Source: Marmoricola sp. (GTDB lineage Bacteria > Actinomycetota > Actinomycetes > Propionibacteriales > Nocardioidaceae). From it: a stretch of DNA of 64,000 nt. The position numbers were made by a program, and so were the translations under genes. The stretch's first letter is position 1. Every line of letters begins with the position of its first letter. Below, in pieces: positions 16,888 to 26,058 of the stretch. The notes under the pieces were generated by a model. That model was given only the letters and a program-made list of their open reading frames with translations, searched no databases and was not told the origin of the DNA. The stretch lies in assembly GCA_025964795.1 (NCBI GenBank), contig JAOPYC010000090.1, positions 33,281 through 97,280 on the forward strand, written 5' to 3'.

Positions 16888-17313
16888 TCAGTCGTCGAGC
16901 AGGGCGGCGAGCTCGTCGTCGAAGTCGACGTGCGCGCTCTCCTGGCCGACGGGGACCGAGACCAGCATCGCGGTCAGGAACCGGTCGACGTTGCGGGTCT
17001 CCGTCTGGACGAGGACCTCACCGTCGGGCGAGCGCAGCTCGATGATCACCACGGCGTTGCCCTCGGAGCTCAGGCACGGCCACAGGTGGACGTCGCCGTC
17101 GCCGGTGGGCTCGTAGCGTCCCTCGAGGAACAGCTCGCGACCGAAGGTCCACAGCACCTCCTGGGCGCCGGTCTGGAAGACCATGGTGACCGCGAACGGG
17201 TCGGCAGGGTCGTAGACCAGCTCGGCCTCGAGGGCGGTGGCCTCACCTTCGGGGTCCACGAACTCCAGGCCGAGGGTCTGGCTGACGATCTGGGCACTGG
17301 TGGTCTGCTTCAT
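16888..17313 (-). CDS. SsgA family sporulation/cell division regulator
   Basis: A 141-residue SsgA-like protein. Family hallmarks: ALEAELVYDPADPFAVTMVF, VLWTFGRELFLEGRYEPTG and the VHLWPCLSSEGNAVVIIELR strand. In Streptomyces SsgA-like proteins place FtsZ and control septation; in non-sporulating actinomycetes a single SsgB-like protein is kept. The ATG has AGGAG 6 bp upstream. Confidence 0.9.
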   Translation of the reverse strand: MKQTTSAQIVSQTLGLEFVDPEGEATALEAELVYDPADPFAVTMVFQTGAQEVLWTFGRELFLEGRYEPTGDGDVHLWPCLSSEGNAVVIIELRSPDGEVLVQTETRNVDRFLTAMLVSVPVGQESAHVDFDDELAALLDD

Positions 17314-17521
17314 GGCTGCTCCTGCTGGTTGGTGTCGGGCCCCCTGTGCAAACCCGTCACGCGATGAGTCGAGTGTGCGCAGCCCGGGCGGTCAACGGCG
17401 CGAAAGCCGGCGAGTGTCCGTTATGTCCCCCTGGTGGGCTAGTTTTTTCAGGCTGCTGGTCTATTTTCGCGTGTCGTTGGTCTAGTTCAGTCGGAACCAT
17501 CCTCTTACTCGCCTCCGCGGG

Positions 17522-17527
17522 TAGCCT
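17522..17527 (+). promoter_or_regulatory. -10 element for leaderless small gene
   Basis: TAGCCT, 6 nt, then the GTG at 17534. This spacing fixes the start of the 59-residue gene. Confidence 0.5.
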
Positions 17528-17533
17528 GTTCCC

Positions 17534-17713
17534 GTGGTGATGTACCGGTTCCTCGATGCGATGGGGGAATCCCTCGACGAGCGTGAGTTTCCCGACCACG
17601 CGGCCGCCCTCGAGTGGGCCACTGCGGAGGACGAGCTGGATGCGGAGGTCCAGCGCGTCGAGTACCGCGAGCCGGGTGGGGACTGGCGCTGGGCCGGACC
17701 CTTGCTCGGCTGA
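17534..17713 (+). CDS. Small hypothetical protein (59 aa)
   Basis: An acidic 59-residue protein that reads YRFLDAMGESLDEREFPDHA, then EWATAEDELDAEVQRVEY and GDWRWAGPLLG. Codon usage is actinobacterial (GC-rich third positions), and the leaderless GTG behind TAGCCT supports expression. The middle looks like a small alpha/beta fold. I recognise no family. Confidence 0.6.
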   Translation: MVMYRFLDAMGESLDEREFPDHAAALEWATAEDELDAEVQRVEYREPGGDWRWAGPLLG

Positions 17714-17749
17714 GCCCACCTGTGCGGGCATCCCCAGCTACTTCGCGGC

Positions 17750-18230
17750 CCCGACACCCCGCACCTCTGGCTGGACGGTCTGATCGCCGACACCCTCGCG
17801 ACCCTGGTGATCTTCGGGTTCAGCCGCCCAGCACAACTCCAGCTTCTACGACGCCTGGTGGAGCGTGCTGCCGCCGCTGCCGGCGATCTACTGGTGGGCG
17901 GCGGGGCCGTTGGCCTTCGACGACCTCCGGTGCTGGCTGGTCCTCGGCGTGATCCTGGTCTGGTCGGTGCGGCTGACCGCCAACTGGATCTACGCCTTCC
18001 CGGGTTTCCCGCACGAGGACTGGCGTTATCCCCTGCTGCGCGAGGGGAAGGGCGCGCTGGAGCCACTCGTCGACCTCTTCGGGATCCACCTCATCCCCAC
18101 ATGGCAGGTGTTCCTCGGCATGACGCCGGTCTACCTGGCCGTCACCCGGGCTGAGGAGGACGTCGGGTGGATCGACGCCGTGGCCGTCGTGATCGGTCTC
18201 GGTGCGGAGGCGCTCGACCGCGCATACGCC
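17750..18230 (+). pseudogene. DUF1295 (steroid 5-alpha-reductase-like) membrane protein fragment
   Basis: The first part reads HLWLDGLIADTLATLVIFGF. A frame change at about 17819-17830 is needed to continue into HNSSFYDAWWSVLPPLPAIY, then RLTANWIYAFPGFPHEDWRY and IPTWQVFLGMTPVYLAV. This is the DUF1295 order. The normal N terminus is missing, and the protein ends before the conserved C-terminal HPNYFGE region. It is a relic truncated at both ends with one internal frameshift. Confidence 0.75.
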
Positions 18231-18570
18231 GAGCCCGGCCAGTCAGGAGGCAGAACTGCGGGCGCCGCCGTGGCGGCGCCTGTCACGATCGATGACCATG
18301 CGTATTGCGATGGCAGCTAGCGCGCCAATCGCCAGGCAAGGCCACGCCGACTGAAGGTCGAGGACGCCGAGGATCGGAGCTCCAATGAGGCGGTCGTCGG
18401 CGTGACGACGGCCAACGACGTCCAATCGCGGCCACCCGCGCGATGCGACCCATACGACCGAGGGAGCTCCAAGTCGTCCGGCGGAACCGGCTAGGTCTGC
18501 TGACCTGCCCCATTCGTGCAGCAGACCCTCGTGACAACAGAGGGAGCCGGAATGATCGCTGAGAGCGGGG
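18231..18570. other. Non-coding or decayed stretch
   Basis: No convincing gene. On the minus strand, an open stretch at about 18300-18480 contains one hydrophobic run (WPCLAIGALAAIAIRMV) followed by basic residues, perhaps the end of a lost membrane protein. A strong hairpin lies at 18261-18280. Confidence 0.4.
18261..18280. terminator. GC-rich hairpin, possible terminator
   Basis: GGCGCCGCC-GT-GGCGGCGCC, a perfect 9-bp inverted repeat with a very short loop and no U-tract. It follows the DUF1295 remnant. Confidence 0.4.
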
Positions 18571-20991
18571 TCAGGCGTGGAACTTCTCGTGACGGATCGC
18601 GTCGAAGTCATAGGTGCCGAACGAACGTTCGAGGTCATAGAGCCCGTAGGCCGCCTGACCGTTGGTGAGCGCATTGCAGGTGTCGTTGTCATCACCCTTG
18701 AGCTTGTTGACGGCTCCGGAGAACTCGGTGGTGTCGGGTGCGCTGAGCCAGTAGGAGGTGAGCACCCCTTCGCACTGGATGCCCGGCGCGACATAGCCGT
18801 GGTCGTTGGATGGCGTGGAGAGGGCGTACTGCATGCCGTACTCGACCAGTTCCGCCACGTCGAACAGCTCCCGGTTGCCGGCATGGACGGCGACGTTGGC
18901 GAGGTCTCCGGTGAACTCGAGGAACTCGTTGTCCAAATAGCTGCCGGAGGCGATGACGTCGCAGCCGGCCCAGCCGGTGGATTGGAAGTGAGACCGCTCG
19001 AGGAGGGTTCCCTCGGGGAACGGGACGTTCCACAGGTAGACCCAGGAGGCGAGGATCTTGGCCGACTTCACCGACGCCGCCAGGTGGCGCTCGTCATGGG
19101 TGATTTCGTAGGCCTTCAGCAGAGAACGCATTACGAACATGACACCGACCGAGTCGGTCTTCACCGACTTGATGTGGGTGGTGTCGTTGAGACCGCCCAT
19201 GTAGAGGGTCGGTCCCACGAAGGTGTCGATGATGAAGTCGGCTGCCTTGGCGGCGGCGGCCTTGTACCTGTCCTTGCCGGTCAGTCGGTGCAGCGCAGCG
19301 AGGATAGGGATCGGGAAGATCGTTCCGCTCTTCTGCTCTGCGTACGACGCACCGAACCAAGCCGCAGGTGAGGTGAGTCCTTCTCCCTGGGGGTCATAGG
19401 CCCTGTACCAGGAACCGTCCTCGGCTTGGGTCGAGAGCAGGAACTCACCGAACCGCTGTCCAGCTTCCAGCCACTTCGCCTCGACCCTGCCGGTCGCTTC
19501 GTAGGTGAGCAGCAGTGGGTAGACGGACTCGCACATCGTCCGGAGGTAGTTGCCTTCGAGTCCGCGCAGCTCCCGGGCGATGGGACTGAGGGCTTCGGCG
19601 ATCTGTCGGCCGACGTAGCGGCGTACGTCGTCTTCGCCGTTGGCGTACTGGAAGGGCATCAAGATGCCGGTGAACCAGTGGGTGAAGGTGTCGTTGACGG
19701 GGTCGAAGATGCCGTGCGTGAACCCGTTGGGGGCCTGGCAGTGTTTGACGAAGAAGTCGAGCACGGTCTTGGCGCGCTGGACATACAGCGGGGTGTGGGT
19801 CTTCTGGCCCCACAGCGTCTGCACGTAGGCGAGCAGTGCCTGGTCCCCGGAGAACCCGAACTCGATCAATGATCCGAGGGTCTTGCCCGTTCGCGGCGAG
19901 AAGTGCACGAGGTAGCCGGCGGGCTCTCTGGGGTTCTCCTCCGGCTCCCACTTCCTGTAGTACAGCTGGGTCAGCAGCTGGCGCTGCTCGATCGATTCCT
20001 CCAGGCTCACCCCTGGGGTGGGCCGCGTGGTCTCCAGCGTGTCGCGCTGACGGAGGAAGAGTTCCCAGATCGCCTCGGTCAGGTCCGCGGTGCGGCTGAT
20101 GCGGAACTCGTAGCTGACCGACATCATCTGCCCGGGAGTATTCGGAGCGAAACCCGCCCAGCCCCGTCCGTCGGTGTCGAGGCTGAAGCTGTGCTCCTCG
20201 CAGAACGGGAAGCTGCCACGGAGGCTGATCTGGTCCTCGACGGGTGCGAGACCGAGCGAGCCGATGCCGGTGTCCTGGACGAAGTAGCGGTTCGTGAGCT
20301 GGTCGGTGGACAGGAGGGTGTCGAAGGTGGGTGCGCTCGTTCGCGAGACGGTGTAGGTCAGACCGCTTCGCGGGTCACGAGCGAGCACACCGAGCACACC
20401 GTTCTTGTCGTCGCGAAGGTCCTGGGCGTAGGTGCCGAGGTAGTCCTCGCGACCGTCTCCGTCAGCGTCGTTGCGGTTGTACAGCGTGCTCGGGAGGAAG
20501 AACTGCCACTCGGCCGCGGCTGCCGCGGAGGAGTCGGTCAATGCGACGAAGGCGACGCGGACACCTGGGGAGCGGCCCTGTTCGATCACGTGCGCGTCCC
20601 GGTGCAGCTGGAATCGGCCGGCGTCGTCGGTCCGGTAGTCGTCGCGGACCTCCAGTACCGTCCCGTCCTCGAGCGTGAGGGACGCGTGCGCAGTCCAGGA
20701 CGCTCCTGCGCCTTGGTCGATCGACGCGTACCCGTGGCTCGTGAGGGACGAGCCGAGCGTCTCGACGAGGATCGGCGTGCTCAGGCGGAGCCTGTCGCCC
20801 CGGGCTGTGATCAGGTCCGGAATGAGGCCGCGATCGGTGCTTGCAACAGCGAGACGTGCGGACACGAGGTCGATGCTCTCCTCTCTGGTGGCCAGGGGGG
20901 TCGACGGCCCTGCGGGCACCATCCCCTCAACACATGTATACGGGCATCGTGCCAGCCAGCCATCGACGAAGGTCGTCATCCCCTCATCCAC
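18571..20991 (-). CDS. Large six-hairpin glycosidase-like protein, unassigned family
   Basis: An 806-residue protein. The first 330 residues are beta-rich (WTAHASLTLEDGTVLEVRDD; an EF-hand-like loop DADGDGREDYLG). From about 340 on, the helical repeats look like an (alpha/alpha)6 barrel of glycosidases: YLRTMCESVYPLLLTYEATG, DGSWYRAYDPQGEG, GTIFPIPILAALHRLTGKDR, FPEGTLLERSHFQSTGWAG. No signal peptide is seen. I cannot assign a GH family. The GC content is visibly lower than in its neighbours and it sits among broken genes, so recent transfer is likely. Start uncertain: GTG 20991 or ATG 20979; the true N terminus may be lost. Confidence 0.7.
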   Translation of the reverse strand: MDEGMTTFVDGWLARCPYTCVEGMVPAGPSTPLATREESIDLVSARLAVASTDRGLIPDLITARGDRLRLSTPILVETLGSSLTSHGYASIDQGAGASWTAHASLTLEDGTVLEVRDDYRTDDAGRFQLHRDAHVIEQGRSPGVRVAFVALTDSSAAAAAEWQFFLPSTLYNRNDADGDGREDYLGTYAQDLRDDKNGVLGVLARDPRSGLTYTVSRTSAPTFDTLLSTDQLTNRYFVQDTGIGSLGLAPVEDQISLRGSFPFCEEHSFSLDTDGRGWAGFAPNTPGQMMSVSYEFRISRTADLTEAIWELFLRQRDTLETTRPTPGVSLEESIEQRQLLTQLYYRKWEPEENPREPAGYLVHFSPRTGKTLGSLIEFGFSGDQALLAYVQTLWGQKTHTPLYVQRAKTVLDFFVKHCQAPNGFTHGIFDPVNDTFTHWFTGILMPFQYANGEDDVRRYVGRQIAEALSPIARELRGLEGNYLRTMCESVYPLLLTYEATGRVEAKWLEAGQRFGEFLLSTQAEDGSWYRAYDPQGEGLTSPAAWFGASYAEQKSGTIFPIPILAALHRLTGKDRYKAAAAKAADFIIDTFVGPTLYMGGLNDTTHIKSVKTDSVGVMFVMRSLLKAYEITHDERHLAASVKSAKILASWVYLWNVPFPEGTLLERSHFQSTGWAGCDVIASGSYLDNEFLEFTGDLANVAVHAGNRELFDVAELVEYGMQYALSTPSNDHGYVAPGIQCEGVLTSYWLSAPDTTEFSGAVNKLKGDDNDTCNALTNGQAAYGLYDLERSFGTYDFDAIRHEKFHA

Positions 20992-21120
20992 AGACCGGGT
21001 TCTTCGGCCGAGTTGAGGAAAGCAACCTGGCTTCGGGCAGACCCGTCACCGATGTGCGCCGACTGGCGCCGGTGTGTCGCGCCTACCCGCCCCCGTGGCC
21101 GAGGGACAGCGCAGCGCTGA

Positions 21121-21381
21121 CCGCCGCCACGGCACTCCGAGAGCTGCACCCGGGTCGATGACCTGCGCCAGCTCGCGTCCCGGACGGGCATGAAGGAGCT
21201 GACCGTGCGCGTCCTCGTGCACTCGGCGGCCCTGGGCAGCGAGGGCGACGCGGCGGCGGCCGTCCTGCTCGCCGCAGACATCGACAACCCGAAGCAGCAG
21301 GCCCTCGCGGGCGCCAACGATGAGTCGGCCCTCCGACCCAGGTCTGCCTCCTCGAACCCACCGACGAAGGAGCAGCGATGA
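21121..21381 (+). pseudogene. 3' fragment of a lost gene
   Basis: The frame reads RVDDLRQLASRTGMKELTVR, then VLVHSAALGSEGDAAAAVLL and ADIDNPKQQAL. This looks like the helical C-terminal end of a large actinobacterial ATPase/regulator (LuxR- or SARP-associated); the frame is closed upstream at 21118. An ATG at 21190 could give a 63-residue product, but the homology-like part starts before it. Identification is tentative. Confidence 0.35.
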
Positions 21382-22244
21382 CCTCACCCGAGAGCCACAC
21401 CCTGGAGGTCCACGGCGCCAGCCTGGGCTACGACGTACGCGGAGACCTGCCTTCCGTCGACACCGTCCTGCTGATGATCGGCTCGCCCATGGGCGCCGAG
21501 GGATTCACCAGCCTGGCCGGCCACTTCACCGATCGGACGGTCGTCACCTACGACCCGCACGGGGTGGGTCGCAGCCAGCGCAGCGACGGGAGGAGCGAGA
21601 CCACGCCCGCGGACCACGCCGACGACCTGCACCTGCTCATCGAGGCGCTCGGCGCCGGACCGGTCGACGTGTTCGCCAGCAGCGGCGGGGCCGTCAACGG
21701 GCTGGCGCTGGTCGCGGCCCACCCCGAGCAGGTGCGCACCCTCGTGGCGCACGAGCCCCCGCTGGCCGACCAGCTGCCCGACCGGGAGCAGGTCATCGCG
21801 GCCTGCGAGGGCATCCACGCCACCTACCAGAAGCTCGGCCAGGGTCCGGCGATGGCGAAGTTCCTCGCCGTGGTGATGCACCAGGGGGAGTTCCCGGAGA
21901 CGTACGGCGAGCAGCCCTCGCCCGACCCGGCCGCCTTCGGCCTGCCGACCGAGGACGACGGCAGCCGCAACGACCCGCTGCTCGGGCAGAACATCCGGAC
22001 CTGCACCTCCTACGTGCCGGACTACGAGGCGCTGGCGACGGCGTCGACGCGCGTCGTCATCGCCTACGGCGAGGAGTCCGGCGAAGGGCTGGCCGCCCGC
22101 GGCGGACGCGGCGTCGCCCGCCGGCTGGGCCTGGAGCCCGTCGCCTTCCCCAGCGACCACGGCGGGTTCCTCGGCGGCGAGTTCGGGCAGCACGGCGACC
22201 CGGACGCGTTCGGCCCGAGGTTGCGCGAGGTGCTCGGCTACTGA
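21378..22244 (+). CDS. Alpha/beta-fold hydrolase
   Basis: A 288-residue hydrolase. An oxyanion region (LLMIGSPMGAEGF) is followed by VVTYDPHGVGRSQRSDG and the nucleophile elbow VDVFASSGGAVNGLALVA (Ser of SSGG). The acid is probably in RVVIAYGEESGE and the His in FPSDHGGFLGGEFG. Members with a GSPMG motif are often annotated as haloperoxidase-like or esterase. ATG at 21378 follows AAGGAG. Confidence 0.85.
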   Translation: MTSPESHTLEVHGASLGYDVRGDLPSVDTVLLMIGSPMGAEGFTSLAGHFTDRTVVTYDPHGVGRSQRSDGRSETTPADHADDLHLLIEALGAGPVDVFASSGGAVNGLALVAAHPEQVRTLVAHEPPLADQLPDREQVIAACEGIHATYQKLGQGPAMAKFLAVVMHQGEFPETYGEQPSPDPAAFGLPTEDDGSRNDPLLGQNIRTCTSYVPDYEALATASTRVVIAYGEESGEGLAARGGRGVARRLGLEPVAFPSDHGGFLGGEFGQHGDPDAFGPRLREVLGY

Positions 22245-22532
22245 GCGGAACCCGATGCTCCCGACCCGTGGTGAATCCGCGGGTCTCGGCGTACGGTGGA
22301 AGGCGAGCAGTCGCCCGGGTCCCCGGTGACGTCCGCGAACGGTTTCTCGTTCCTCCTTCATCGGTTGCAGCCGGCAACGGAACCCTGTTTCCGCATTTCG
22401 TGGCGCGTCCAAACGCGTCGCGCTGAGTGGCCCTCGTGCTGGATCCCCCCGTTCTGGACCTGGGCCACTCTGTTGCGGGCTTCCCCTGGCCGGCATCGCG
22501 TACGCCGGGGTCCGCGGGGTACAGGGCCGGCG

Positions 22533-23339
22533 ATGACCACCGAACCGCGCCCCCGCATCACCATCCCGACGGCCCCCAACCTGCGTGACCTCGGCGGCTG
22601 GCCGACCCGGGACGGAGGCCGGACGCGGACCGGCCTGGTGTTCCGCTCCGCCGAGCTCAGCGGGCTGACCGAGGAGGACCTCGCCACGTTCGGGGAGCTC
22701 GGCCTGCGCACGGTGTGCGACCTGCGTACGACGCACGAGATCGACGCCCAGCCCGACGTCCTGCCCGAGGGCCTGACCCCGACGCACCTGGACGTGCTCG
22801 CCGACCAGGAGATGGCCGCACCGGCGGAGATCCGGGAGATGTTCGCCCAGCCCGCGCTGGCCGGCGAGCTGCTCGGCGACGGGCAGGCCGAACGCTACTT
22901 CGAGCAGGCCTACCGCGACTTCGTCACCCTGCCCTCGGCGCGCACCGCCTACGGCTGGCTGTTCCAGTCCATCGCCGACGCCGACGGCGCACCGCTGCTG
23001 TTCCACTGCGCGACCGGCAAGGACCGCACCGGCTGGGCCACGGCCGCCCTGCTCCTGCTGCTCGGCGTGAGCGAGGCCGACGTGATGGAGGAGTACCTCC
23101 AGACCAACACCGACCTGCTGCCGATGATCCAGCCCTGGCTCGACCAGTTCAGCGCGGTCGGCGGTGACCCCGAGCTGCTCCGCCCGATCGTCGGGGTCCA
23201 GGAGAGCTATCTCGAGGCGGCGCTGGAGCAGCTGCGCACGTCGTACGGCGACGTCGAGAACTACTTCACCGAAGGCCTCGGCCTCTCGCCGCAGACTGTC
23301 GAACGGCTGCGCTCGGTGCTCCTCGAGAGCGCCGACTGA
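22533..23339 (+). CDS. Tyrosine-protein phosphatase (Y_phosphatase3)
   Basis: A 268-residue phosphatase of the Mycobacterium PtpB / Y_phosphatase3 family. It begins with NLRDLGGWPTRDGGRTRTGL and VFRSAELSGL, and carries the P-loop LFHCATGKDRTGWATA (HCxxGKDRTG, catalytic Cys and Arg). The C terminus, FTEGLGLSPQTVERLRSVL, is standard. It removes phosphate from tyrosine or phosphoinositides in known members. The ATG is 20 bp after TACGCC-type promoter sequence; no strong Shine-Dalgarno is seen. Confidence 0.9.
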   Translation: MTTEPRPRITIPTAPNLRDLGGWPTRDGGRTRTGLVFRSAELSGLTEEDLATFGELGLRTVCDLRTTHEIDAQPDVLPEGLTPTHLDVLADQEMAAPAEIREMFAQPALAGELLGDGQAERYFEQAYRDFVTLPSARTAYGWLFQSIADADGAPLLFHCATGKDRTGWATAALLLLLGVSEADVMEEYLQTNTDLLPMIQPWLDQFSAVGGDPELLRPIVGVQESYLEAALEQLRTSYGDVENYFTEGLGLSPQTVERLRSVLLESAD

Positions 23340-23354
23340 GCGGCAACCACACGC

Positions 23355-24920
23355 TCAGCCGGCGCCGATCAGGGTCGCCTTGATCTCGGTCTTGAGCACC
23401 TTGCCGACCTTGGACCGCGGCAGGTCCGCCCACACCTCGACCTGCTTGGGCGACTTCACGCTGCCGATGCGCTCCTTGACGAAGGCCGAGAGGTCCGGCC
23501 CGGAGACCAGCTGGCCTGGACGGAGCTGGACGACGGCCGTGACCCGCTCGCCCCACTTGTCGTCGGGCAGCCCGATCACCGCGCAGTCGGCGACCGCCGG
23601 GTGCTGCATCAGCGCCTGCTCGACCTCGGTCGAGTAGACGTTGAACCCACCCGTGATGACCATGTCCTTGGCGCGGTCGACGATGAACAGGAAGCCGTGC
23701 TCGTCGACGTAGCCGATGTCGCCGGTGTGGTGCCAGCCGTGCGCCGCGGCCTCCACGGTCGCCTCCGGGTTGCGGTAGTAGCCGCGCATCACCAGCGAGC
23801 TGCGGATCACGATCTCCCCGCGCTCACCGTGGTCGAGCAGCACACCGTCCTCGCCCATGATCGCCACCGTGACCAGCGGCGTGGGCCGGCCGGCCGAGGC
23901 CAGCCGCTCGTGGGCGATCGACCCGTCGGAGAGGAAGTGGTCGGCCGGCGACAGCGCCGAGACCATCATCGGGGCCTCGGTCTGGCCGAACAGCTGCGCC
24001 ATCACCGGCCCGATGCGGGTGAGCGCCTCTTCGAGCCGGGTGGTCGACATCGGGGCCGCGCCGTACCAGAAGCACTGCAGGGACGAGAGCTCCGCCGAAT
24101 CCAGCTTCGGGTGGTCGAGCACCATGTAGATCAGCGTCGGCGGGAGGAAGGTGTGCGTCACCTCGTGCAGCGCCACCAGGTCGAGGAACCGCTCGACGTC
24201 GGGCGTGCGCATCACCACGATCTCGCCGGCCTTGGCCAGCACCGGGAAGCAGAGCACGCCGGCGGCGTGGGTGAGCGGGGCGAGCGCGAGGTAGACGGGG
24301 CGCTCCGCGAACGGATAGCTCATCAGGGTGATGGCCGTCATCGTCTCCAGGTTGGTCCCGGTGAGCATCACGCCCTTGGGCTTGCCCGTGGTGCCCCCGG
24401 TGCCGACGATCATGGCGAGGTCGTCGACGGAGGGTTCGTCGAGCGAGGGCGCGTCCGCGTCGGCGTGGGCATCGGCGTGGGCGAGGAAGTCCTGCCAGGA
24501 GAGGGATCCCTCGACCTCGGGGTCGGCCTCGCCGTCGAGGGGGACGACGGTGCGCAGCTGGGGCAGCTCGGCGCGGATCTGCTTCACCAGCGGGGCGAAC
24601 GACTTCTGGTGGATCAGCACCGTGCAGTCGAACAGGTCGAGCAGCTGCCGGTTCTCGGACGCCTCGTTGCGGGGGTTGATTGGGCACCAGACCGCGCCGG
24701 CCCGGCTGATCCCGAAGACGCAGGTGAACGCGACCGGGTCGTTGGCCGACAGGATCGCGACCTTGTCCCCCGGGGCGACCCCGAGCCCGGCGAGCGCCGC
24801 GGCGATGCGGAAGCTGAGCTCCCGCACCTGGGCGTACGACGAGCTGGTGCCGTCGGTGGTCAGGCAGGGAGCCCCGGGATCCACCGAGGCCCCCTTGTCC
24901 AGGTAGTCGACCAGTCGCAC
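23355..24920 (-). CDS. Acyl-CoA synthetase (AMP-binding)
   Basis: A 521-residue ANL-superfamily ligase that makes acyl-CoA from a carboxylic acid, ATP and CoA. Seen in order: the P-loop IVGTGGTTGKPKGVM, the A5-type YGAAPMS, the hinge GWHHTGDIGYVDEHGF and the C-terminal Lys in LPRSKVGKVLKTEI. GTG start at 24920, 5 bp after the stop of the saccharopine-like gene, so it is third in a minus-strand operon with an SDR. The context suggests catabolism of an aliphatic or alicyclic acid. Confidence 0.88.
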   Translation of the reverse strand: MRLVDYLDKGASVDPGAPCLTTDGTSSSYAQVRELSFRIAAALAGLGVAPGDKVAILSANDPVAFTCVFGISRAGAVWCPINPRNEASENRQLLDLFDCTVLIHQKSFAPLVKQIRAELPQLRTVVPLDGEADPEVEGSLSWQDFLAHADAHADADAPSLDEPSVDDLAMIVGTGGTTGKPKGVMLTGTNLETMTAITLMSYPFAERPVYLALAPLTHAAGVLCFPVLAKAGEIVVMRTPDVERFLDLVALHEVTHTFLPPTLIYMVLDHPKLDSAELSSLQCFWYGAAPMSTTRLEEALTRIGPVMAQLFGQTEAPMMVSALSPADHFLSDGSIAHERLASAGRPTPLVTVAIMGEDGVLLDHGERGEIVIRSSLVMRGYYRNPEATVEAAAHGWHHTGDIGYVDEHGFLFIVDRAKDMVITGGFNVYSTEVEQALMQHPAVADCAVIGLPDDKWGERVTAVVQLRPGQLVSGPDLSAFVKERIGSVKSPKQVEVWADLPRSKVGKVLKTEIKATLIGAG

Positions 24921-24925
24921 GGCAC

Positions 24926-26053
24926 TCAGGCCTGGACGGTCAGGACCGGCTCCGACACGAGCCCGAACGACCGGAGCACGCCCAGCAGCTCCCGGTGCCC
25001 GAAAGCCTGGCAGCCGGAGGCGAAGCCGACCCGCTTGGGCGGCTGCATCAGCAGGGAGTACGCCGCGTAGGCCTGCAGGAGTCCGGTCTGCTTGTAGTTC
25101 TGGTTTCCGTGGATCACGCAGTGCGCCCGACCGAGCGGACCCGAGGCGTGCACGGAGTCCAGCGTCTTGTTCAGCCTCGGGTTCTCCCGGGGCGGCATCG
25201 TGTTCATCACCTGCGCGGCGGTGGCCGACAGGGCGGCGTACTTCTCGTCGGGATCCATGTCCTTGGTCGCCTCGAGCGCGCCCGCCACGATCTGCGGCAC
25301 GCCGAGCATGAGCGCCTTGTTGAACACCCCGCCGAGCGCCTTCACGTTGGCCACCCGGGGGTCCTTGCGGTACCAGACCGGGTGCGACGTCCCGCCCCAC
25401 GGCAGCGCCAGGGCGAGCTCGTGCTGGCCGGGGATCGCGAGCTGGTAGTGCCCGGCCTCAGGATCGAAGGGCACGTAGGCGTTCTGCTCCAGGTAGTGCG
25501 CACCGGAGAGCGCGGCGTTGAACAGGATCGTCTGCGTCGAGGCGATCGTCGGGCTGCCGCCCCAGAACACCGCGATGTCCAGGGTGTCGAGACCCGGCGC
25601 CTCGAGCGCGACCTCGGCGGCGATCTCGCCGGTGGTGTACATCTGCGCGATGCCCGGCGACAGCAGCAGGCCGGCGGCTGCGAAGTCGGCGCCGTACTGC
25701 TCGTCGCAGGTGATCAGCCAGTCCTGCTCACCGGTGGTGTCGGTGTAGTGGGCGCCGGCGGCGAGGCAGGCCTCGACGACCTCCGGTCCCCACTTGCTGA
25801 ACGGGCCGACGGTGTTCAGCACCACGGAGGCGCCCCTGAACAGCTCGGTGAGCGATGCCACGTCGTGGGCGACCTGGACGATCTCGTAGTCGGCGGTCTC
25901 GATGCCGGCGACGTTGCCCTCCATCGAGGACTTGAGCTTGCCCTCGTCGCGACCCGCGGCGACGAAGGGGACGTTGTACTCGCGGAGGTACTCGCAGATC
26001 AGGCGTCCGGTGTAGCCGGAGGCGCCGTAGACGATCACGGGCTTGTCGGTCAT
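24926..26053 (-). CDS. Saccharopine dehydrogenase-like NAD(P)-binding protein
   Basis: A 375-residue protein with an N-terminal Rossmann domain VIVYGASGYTGRLICEYL and the family stretch VVLNTVGPFSKWG, then CLAAGAHYTDTTGEQDW. It resembles trans-acting enoyl reductases/saccharopine dehydrogenase-like proteins with a DUF5938-type C terminus. True saccharopine activity is unlikely in this operon. A GTG at 26062 overlaps the SDR stop (GTGA) and would add three residues; both starts are possible. Confidence 0.82.
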   Translation of the reverse strand: MTDKPVIVYGASGYTGRLICEYLREYNVPFVAAGRDEGKLKSSMEGNVAGIETADYEIVQVAHDVASLTELFRGASVVLNTVGPFSKWGPEVVEACLAAGAHYTDTTGEQDWLITCDEQYGADFAAAGLLLSPGIAQMYTTGEIAAEVALEAPGLDTLDIAVFWGGSPTIASTQTILFNAALSGAHYLEQNAYVPFDPEAGHYQLAIPGQHELALALPWGGTSHPVWYRKDPRVANVKALGGVFNKALMLGVPQIVAGALEATKDMDPDEKYAALSATAAQVMNTMPPRENPRLNKTLDSVHASGPLGRAHCVIHGNQNYKQTGLLQAYAAYSLLMQPPKRVGFASGCQAFGHRELLGVLRSFGLVSEPVLTVQA

Positions 26054-26058
26054 GGCGC

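Noticed and set aside
18243..18884. Minus-strand frame overlapping the glycosidase-like gene start of reading
   Set aside because: Mostly the alternate frame of the large gene; only a short hydrophobic run in 18300-18480 looks protein-like.
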